NCBI GenBank assembly: GCA_949959185.1
Contig: CATLIX010000034.1
Coordinates: 1-37,134, forward strand
Source of the DNA: an uncultured Eubacterium sp.
GTDB taxonomy: Bacteria > Bacillota > Clostridia > Lachnospirales > Lachnospiraceae
DNA length: 37,134 nucleotides
Direction of reading: 5' to 3'
The notes under the pieces were generated by a model that made no database searches, was not told the origin of the DNA, and saw only the letters and a list, made by a program, of their open reading frames with translations. Positions within the stretch are counted from its first letter, which is position 1, and each line of letters opens with the position of its first letter. This document shows, piece by piece, positions 32,344 through 37,134 of the stretch. A program made the position numbers and the translations under genes.

Positions 32344-33432
32344 ATGGAAAGGAACACTTTATTAATTGTTGATGATGTAGACATAAACCGTGAGATGCTG
32401 AAGTTTATTTTCGAAGAGCAGTTTGAGATTCTGGAAGCGGAGGATGGCGACGGAGCCATAGAGCTGCTGGAGGAAAAGGGAGATCAGATTGTACTGATGT
32501 TTCTGGATGTTATCATGCCGGGCAAGTCAGGTCTGGATGTGCTGGAATATATGGTGGAGAAGCATTATATGGAATATATTCCGGTTATTATTATTACAGG
32601 AGAAGCATCTGTGGATACGGAGTTAAAGGCATACGAATACGGTGCCTCTGATATAGTATACAAGCCTTTTACGCCTAAGGTTGTTATGCGGCGTACCATG
32701 AATATTATTGAGTTGTTTTCCCACAGGATTGATATTGAGAAGAAGCTGGAGAAGCGTACCCGGCAGCTTCGGGAGAGCAGGGAGAAGCTGAAGAAGAATA
32801 ATGATTTTCTGGTGAATGCCCTGAGTTCCGTGGTGGAATTCCGAAGCCTGGAATCCGGAGAACACATTCAGCGTGTAAAATATTATACGGAAGTACTGCT
32901 GAAATATCTTGTGAAATATTATACGGAGTATGAACTCTCGGAAGAGGACGTGGAGCTGATTATCAGCGCCTCCGCACTGCATGATCTGGGCAAAATTGCC
33001 ATTCCGGACAGTATACTGCTGAAGCCTGGCAAACTGACAAAAGAAGAATTTGAAGAGATTAAGAAGCATACCATATACGGCTGTGAGCTGCTGGAGAATT
33101 TCAAACAGGAAGAAGATGCTTTCTATCGTTACTGTTATGAAATCTGCCGGTATCATCATGAGCGGTACGATGGAAAGGGATACCCGGACGGTCTGTCAGG
33201 AGATGATATTCCCATCTGGGCCCAGGTGGTTTCCATTGCAGATGTGTATGATGCACTGGTCAGCAAGCGTGTATACAAAGCGCCATATGAAGTAAATGAA
33301 GCGGCGCGCATGATTGTAGATGGAGAGTGCGGTACGTTTTCACCTACGATTCTGGACTGCTTTGGACTGGCAAAAGAAGAATTTTTTCATGCAACGGAGA
33401 CGAAATTATCCTTTGCAGATGTGGAGAATTAG
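32344..33432 (+). CDS. Response regulator with HD-GYP domain
   Basis: The 362-residue protein is a receiver (VDDVDIN, Asp55 in MFLDVIMPGKSG, Lys in YKPFTPK) joined by a coiled linker (about 125-165) to an HD-GYP domain. The catalytic motifs HDLGK (His213, Asp214) and HHERYDGKGYPDG (from residue 271) are complete. HD-GYP proteins degrade cyclic di-GMP (some cleave cGAMP-type dinucleotides), and the receiver should switch that activity. ATG 32344 has AAAGGAG upstream; frames reaching back to 32182 lie in cbiB and are not credible. It has its own promoter and a strong terminator after it. The hybrid kinase that follows is its likely controller. Confidence 0.9.
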   Translation: MERNTLLIVDDVDINREMLKFIFEEQFEILEAEDGDGAIELLEEKGDQIVLMFLDVIMPGKSGLDVLEYMVEKHYMEYIPVIIITGEASVDTELKAYEYGASDIVYKPFTPKVVMRRTMNIIELFSHRIDIEKKLEKRTRQLRESREKLKKNNDFLVNALSSVVEFRSLESGEHIQRVKYYTEVLLKYLVKYYTEYELSEEDVELIISASALHDLGKIAIPDSILLKPGKLTKEEFEEIKKHTIYGCELLENFKQEEDAFYRYCYEICRYHHERYDGKGYPDGLSGDDIPIWAQVVSIADVYDALVSKRVYKAPYEVNEAARMIVDGECGTFSPTILDCFGLAKEEFFHATETKLSFADVEN

Positions 33433-33440
33433 TGAGGCGA

Positions 33441-33463
33441 AGAATCCTGCCGGGCAGGATTCT
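33441..33463. repeat. Perfect hairpin after the HD-GYP gene
   Basis: AGAATCCTGC (33441-33450) pairs perfectly with GCAGGATTCT (33454-33463) around a 3-nt loop, starting 9 bp after the HD-GYP stop. No T-run follows directly; it precedes a second, stronger terminator hairpin by 8 bp. Confidence 0.75.
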
Positions 33464-33471
33464 CTGCCTGC

Positions 33472-33512
33472 AACACCCCCGGAAGCTGCCTCTGTCTTCC
33501 GGGGGTGTTTTG
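33472..33512 (+). terminator. Strong rho-independent terminator
   Basis: AACACCCCCGGAAG (33472-33485) pairs perfectly with CTTCCGGGGGTGTT (33496-33509) around a 10-nt loop. A short T-run continues from the stem (GTTTTG). It lies between the HD-GYP gene and the hybrid kinase, only about 50 bp before the kinase start. Confidence 0.8.
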
Positions 33513-33558
33513 GGAAACAGAGTGCTGCAGGAGGAAGGAATCAGGGAGGAAATATCTG

Positions 33559-36500
33559 GTGAGAAGAAGAAAAAGATCGTTACAGGGAATGGCATATGTT
33601 TTTGTTCTGCTGGCGGCTGTTATTGTGCTTTTTCGGTGGTTTACCACACAGAACAGCAGGCGCATGATAGAGCGAAATAAGAATTATGCTGCAGATTCGG
33701 CCCGTATGACAGCAGACAAAGTAGATGAGAAGCTGAATAATGCCCGCAGTCTGATTACTGCCTATGCATATTTTCTGGAGGAAAGTCTGCAGGATCCGGT
33801 GGTATCTTCGGAAATGCTGAAGAAAATCGAGGACAATTCCAGCCACCTGTTTAATGCTCTGATTTATACGGATGCGGAAGGAAAGGACCATTCTTCGGAC
33901 GGGCGGGTTGCAGATGTTACCGATCGTGATTTTTATCAGAACGGTATCCAGGGAAAAAGCGGAATGGATATTATATTTGATCCATACCTTTTTGACGAAC
34001 CTATGGCCTGCTTTTATGCACCGGTGTATTATTACGGTGAAATTATAGGCGTGCTCCGCGGAGCGTTTCTGGCGGAAGAAAATCTCAAAGAAATGCTTAA
34101 AACTACTTACTTTGGAGAGGAAGCCTGGGTTTATCTCTGTATGCCGGACGGAAGCGTGATTGCCAGTTCAGATGACCGGGAATATCAGGGAGATGTACTG
34201 GACATCCTGATGGAAGAAAATGTGATTGACCGGAAAGCGGCAGAGGATGCACGGAAGGTTTTTATGGAGAACGGGGAAGGAGCTTTTGTCTGTGATGACG
34301 AATGCAGAACAGATAATATCTGTGTGGTGTATCTTCCGGAAAGCGAATATGTTCTTGTACAGACCTTTCCCAAAACAGTAACGCAGGCTATGATAGACGA
34401 TGAAAATCTGGTGGGAATCCAGCTGGAAACATGTCTGATTATCATGTTTGCTGTTTATATTGTAGCTCTGTTTTTCCGTTCAAGACGGGAACAGAAACTG
34501 CTGAAACAGGAAAATCAGGAAATGGGTTACATTATTCAGGGGATTAATACCCTGTTTCCGCGTTTTGTCATGGTGGATTTTGAAAAAGATACCTATTTCT
34601 ATCTGGCAGGAAGCCGGCCGGAGGACAGCAATATGGCTTCCAGAGGCGCTTACAGGGATTTTTACGAATATCTGTATGCTGCGCTGACAGAAGAAAATGA
34701 ACGTCAGGAATTTGCCGAATTTATGGACAGGGAATCCATGATTCAGGCCCTGATGAGGCATGAAGACCTGCGTTACGAATGCCAGGTGCTGAAAGATGGC
34801 CGGACAGAATGGGAGCATATCAATGTTGTGTGTCTGGAAAGAAAGGAAGGCCGGGCGGTCAGAGTACTGTTCAGTCGTCAGAATATTACTGAGGTAAAGG
34901 AAAAAGAACTGTTTATTCAGGCGGAAATGTCTCTTGCAAACCGGAAGGAAAGACAGTACCGGATTGCCATTACCTCCAACGCCCTCTGTACCTTTGATTT
35001 TAACCTGACCAGGGATCTGGTGGAGCATGATATCATCCGTACTATCAATGGAAACAGAATTTCCATGCTGAAAAAAGCGGGGCTGGAAGCTCCCTGCAAG
35101 GCTTCTGAGTGCTTTGCGTGCTGGAGAAAGTTCGTACTGCCGGAATCTCTGGAAAATTATGATACCATGACGAATCAGGAATATCTGAAAGAGCGCTTTG
35201 CCCGGGGAGAAGGGGAAGTGGATGTGGAATACTGGGAACAGGATCCCACCGGAGCGCAGATTTGCGTCCGCCAGTCTTTCCTTATGGTGCAGGATGATGA
35301 TACGGGCGATATTATGGTCATGGTTGTGACAAAAGATATTACCGAGAGTGAGAAGAAGCAGAGAGAGCAGACGCAGGCATTGCAGGATGCCCTGATGCAG
35401 GCCCAACATGCCAACCGGGCAAAGACAACGTTTCTGTCCAATATGTCCCATGATATCCGTACGCCCATGAATGCCATTATCGGGTTTGCAACCATAGCGC
35501 TGAGCCATATCAACAGCAAAGAACAGGTCCATGACAGTCTGCAGAAAGTGCTTTCTTCCAGTAACCATCTGCTCAGTCTGATTAACGATATTCTGGATAT
35601 GAGCAGAATTGAAAGCGGAAAAGTGCAGATTAAGGAACAGGAATGCAATATTTCCGAGATGATGCATAATCTGGTAAATATCATACAGCCCCAGGTAAAG
35701 GCCAAACAGCTTGATTTGTTTATTGATACCTTTGAGGTTGTAAATGAGGACGTCATTGCGGACTCCCTGAAAATGAACCAGGTATTTATCAATCTGCTGA
35801 GCAATGCGGTGAAATACACACCGGCAGGAGGCAGCATTTCTTTCCGGATTACCCAGAAAAGCACCTTCCGCCATGGATACGGCGATTATATTTTCACCAT
35901 TAAGGATAATGGAATCGGTATGGCGCCGGAATTTGTGGAACATATTTTTGAACCTTTCGAGCGGGAGGTAAGCGCTACACAGTCAGGCATTCAGGGGACA
36001 GGCCTTGGTATGGCGATTACCAAAAATATCGTGGAAATGATGAACGGTACTATCCATGTGGAGAGTGAAGTGGGGCATGGAAGCACCTTTACCGTAGAGT
36101 TTACCCTGAAACTGCAGGATGTGGAAAAAGATGCGGAACGCATTAAGGATTTGGAAGGACTGCGGGCGCTGGTGGTGGATGACGATATCAATACCTGCGA
36201 CAGCGTAAGTAAAATGCTGAAGGAAATCGGTATGCGGGCGGAATGGACCACCTCCGGCAGAGAGGCTATTTACCGTGCCGGAAGTGCCAGTGAGGAAGGA
36301 GATGCTTATCATACCTATATCATTGACTGGCAGATGCCGGAAACCAGCGGACTGGAAACAGCCAGGAGAATCCGAAGCGTGGTGGGAGATGACGTGCCTA
36401 TCATTATTCTGACTGCTTATGACTGGACCGATATCGAAGAAGAAGCCATAAAGGCAGGCGTGACAGCCTTCTGTGCGAAACCTCTCTTTATGTCTGATTT

Positions 36501-36957
36501 GAAATCTGCCCTTCTGTCTGCCAACAGCCTGAATGAGAAGGAAGAAGAAGTTGCGGCCTGGACTCTGGCTGATTTCAGCGGAAAGCGGGTTCTGCTGGTA
36601 GATGATATTGAACTGAACCGGGAAATTGCGGAAATCATACTGACAGAGGCAGGCTTTGTTGTGGAGTCGGCACCGGACGGAACGGACGCGGTGGCTATGG
36701 TAAGAGATGCGGAGGAAAATTATTATGATGTGGTTCTGATGGACGTCCAGATGCCCATTATGAACGGATATGAGGCCACCAGGACGATTCGGAATATGCC
36801 CAGAAAAGATGTAAAAGATCTGCCCATTATTGCCATGACAGCCAATGCTCTGGAGGAAGATAAAGAAGCGGCCTTAAAGAATGGAATGAATGCCCATATT
36901 GCAAAACCGCTGGATATGGATATATTCATTGATATGCTGAAAAAGTTCCTTGGGTAA
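33559..36957 (+). CDS. Hybrid histidine kinase with two receiver domains
   Basis: The 1132-residue membrane kinase has a first helix near residues 10-28 and an extracellular Cache-like sensor (about 30-285, with FYQNGIQGKSGMDIIFDPY and FYAPVYYYGEIIGVLRGAF). A second helix near 288-306 and two PAS-like regions (about 330-600) follow. Next are a HisKA box NMSHDIRTPMNAIIGFA with His631, an ATPase domain (NQVFINLLSNAVKYTP, DNGIGM, GTGLGMAITKNIV) and two receivers with Asp923 (IIDWQMPETSG) and Asp1062 (VLMDVQMPIMNG). GTG 33559 with GGGAGGA at 33544-33550 is the likely start; frames reaching 33505 run into the terminator. Output may pass to the HD-GYP regulator upstream. The ligand is unknown; no separate promoter is obvious. 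Confidence 0.9.
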   Translation: MRRRKRSLQGMAYVFVLLAAVIVLFRWFTTQNSRRMIERNKNYAADSARMTADKVDEKLNNARSLITAYAYFLEESLQDPVVSSEMLKKIEDNSSHLFNALIYTDAEGKDHSSDGRVADVTDRDFYQNGIQGKSGMDIIFDPYLFDEPMACFYAPVYYYGEIIGVLRGAFLAEENLKEMLKTTYFGEEAWVYLCMPDGSVIASSDDREYQGDVLDILMEENVIDRKAAEDARKVFMENGEGAFVCDDECRTDNICVVYLPESEYVLVQTFPKTVTQAMIDDENLVGIQLETCLIIMFAVYIVALFFRSRREQKLLKQENQEMGYIIQGINTLFPRFVMVDFEKDTYFYLAGSRPEDSNMASRGAYRDFYEYLYAALTEENERQEFAEFMDRESMIQALMRHEDLRYECQVLKDGRTEWEHINVVCLERKEGRAVRVLFSRQNITEVKEKELFIQAEMSLANRKERQYRIAITSNALCTFDFNLTRDLVEHDIIRTINGNRISMLKKAGLEAPCKASECFACWRKFVLPESLENYDTMTNQEYLKERFARGEGEVDVEYWEQDPTGAQICVRQSFLMVQDDDTGDIMVMVVTKDITESEKKQREQTQALQDALMQAQHANRAKTTFLSNMSHDIRTPMNAIIGFATIALSHINSKEQVHDSLQKVLSSSNHLLSLINDILDMSRIESGKVQIKEQECNISEMMHNLVNIIQPQVKAKQLDLFIDTFEVVNEDVIADSLKMNQVFINLLSNAVKYTPAGGSISFRITQKSTFRHGYGDYIFTIKDNGIGMAPEFVEHIFEPFEREVSATQSGIQGTGLGMAITKNIVEMMNGTIHVESEVGHGSTFTVEFTLKLQDVEKDAERIKDLEGLRALVVDDDINTCDSVSKMLKEIGMRAEWTTSGREAIYRAGSASEEGDAYHTYIIDWQMPETSGLETARRIRSVVGDDVPIIILTAYDWTDIEEEAIKAGVTAFCAKPLFMSDLKSALLSANSLNEKEEEVAAWTLADFSGKRVLLVDDIELNREIAEIILTEAGFVVESAPDGTDAVAMVRDAEENYYDVVLMDVQMPIMNGYEATRTIRNMPRKDVKDLPIIAMTANALEEDKEAALKNGMNAHIAKPLDMDIFIDMLKKFLG

Positions 36958-37060
36958 CCGGAATGTGGAGTTCTGAAAATAAAACAGCAGCTGGCATTTG
37001 AAAAGAAATGTATTGAGCGTAAACTTTACCAGCAGCCTCCGCTGATAAATAATTAATAAA

Positions 37061-37134
37061 AAGAATTTCGTTTTACGAAATTCTGCGCCGCAAATGCGTC
37101 GCCCTGGCGACATATTTCCTTTGCATTTGCGTGT
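37061..37134. repeat. Dispersed palindromic repeat, copy 2 (runs to window end)
   Basis: The unit of 18731-18803 recurs here. Its first hairpin is perfect (AGAATTTCGT with ACGAAATTCT around TTT), and the second has GTCGCC/GGCGAC inside CGCAAATGC/GCATTTGCG. The window ends within or at the end of the unit. It lies about 100 bp after the hybrid kinase stop. The rest of the gap (36958-37060) shows nothing I can identify. Confidence 0.85.

Noticed and set aside
34480-35943. 487-residue open frame on the minus strand
   Set aside because: It is antisense to the hybrid kinase, whose PAS, HisKA and ATPase motifs are unmistakable. The minus frame has no recognisable domain and no ribosome site.

Overview
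The window looks like chromosomal DNA from a Gram-positive anaerobe of the Lachnospiraceae type (Clostridia). This rests on strong AGGAGG-type ribosome binding sites, frequent GTG and TTG starts, ATGA-overlapping operons, many two-component genes, a DUF6483 protein, a BcrAB-like transporter and late cobalamin genes. I inferred the taxon from gene content and style, not from a marker gene.

Layout. 1-3352 is a scrapyard: a C-terminal stub of an SMC-like ATPase, a fructosamine kinase overlapping a methyltransferase, and a decayed AAA-ATPase_like gene on the minus strand. 3511-13450 is a cobalamin operon (FlK-like thioesterase, YoaK-type membrane protein, DUF6483, cbiA, cobT, then cobU, cobS and a CobU-like paralogue). 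It is split between cobT and cobU by a very AT-rich defence island (7575-11598). The island holds an ABC-three-component system (SMEK effector, small middle component, DUF2326 SMC-like ATPase) and a broken GIY-YIG nuclease gene. Upstream of it is a short ORF broken by a 10-bp tandem repeat and coupled to the effector start. What looks like the 3' part of a cobalamin riboswitch survives between the island and cobU. cbiB lies 18 kb further on (31250).

13451-15655 has a large nested palindrome, a consensus promoter and a RloA/RloB-like ATPase plus Toprim defence pair. 15687-17930 is a membrane-anchored alpha/beta hydrolase. 17944-21551 is a response regulator, an ABC ATPase, a permease and a histidine kinase, resembling a peptide-antibiotic sensing and export module, with palindromic repeats between regulator and transporter. 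21655-22338 is an unidentified coiled-coil protein on the minus strand.

22498-29242 is the most unusual part. It has an amino-acid ABC transporter whose substrate-binding domains look split and permuted, a GlnQ-like ATPase with an extra C-terminal domain, a DAACS-type symporter, a cyclic-nucleotide-binding-fold protein without a DNA-binding domain, and a second, internally deleted symporter. The ATPase tail and both symporter N-termini carry the same kind of domain, resembling an RsbW/GHKL-type ATPase fold. I read this as a candidate undescribed system coupling amino-acid uptake to a shared cytoplasmic control domain.

29485-36957 holds a lipoprotein, a small (p)ppGpp synthetase, cbiB, a receiver-HD-GYP protein and a large hybrid histidine kinase. 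The window ends inside a second copy of the repeat seen at 18731. I saw no rRNA, tRNA, CRISPR array, transposase or integrase.
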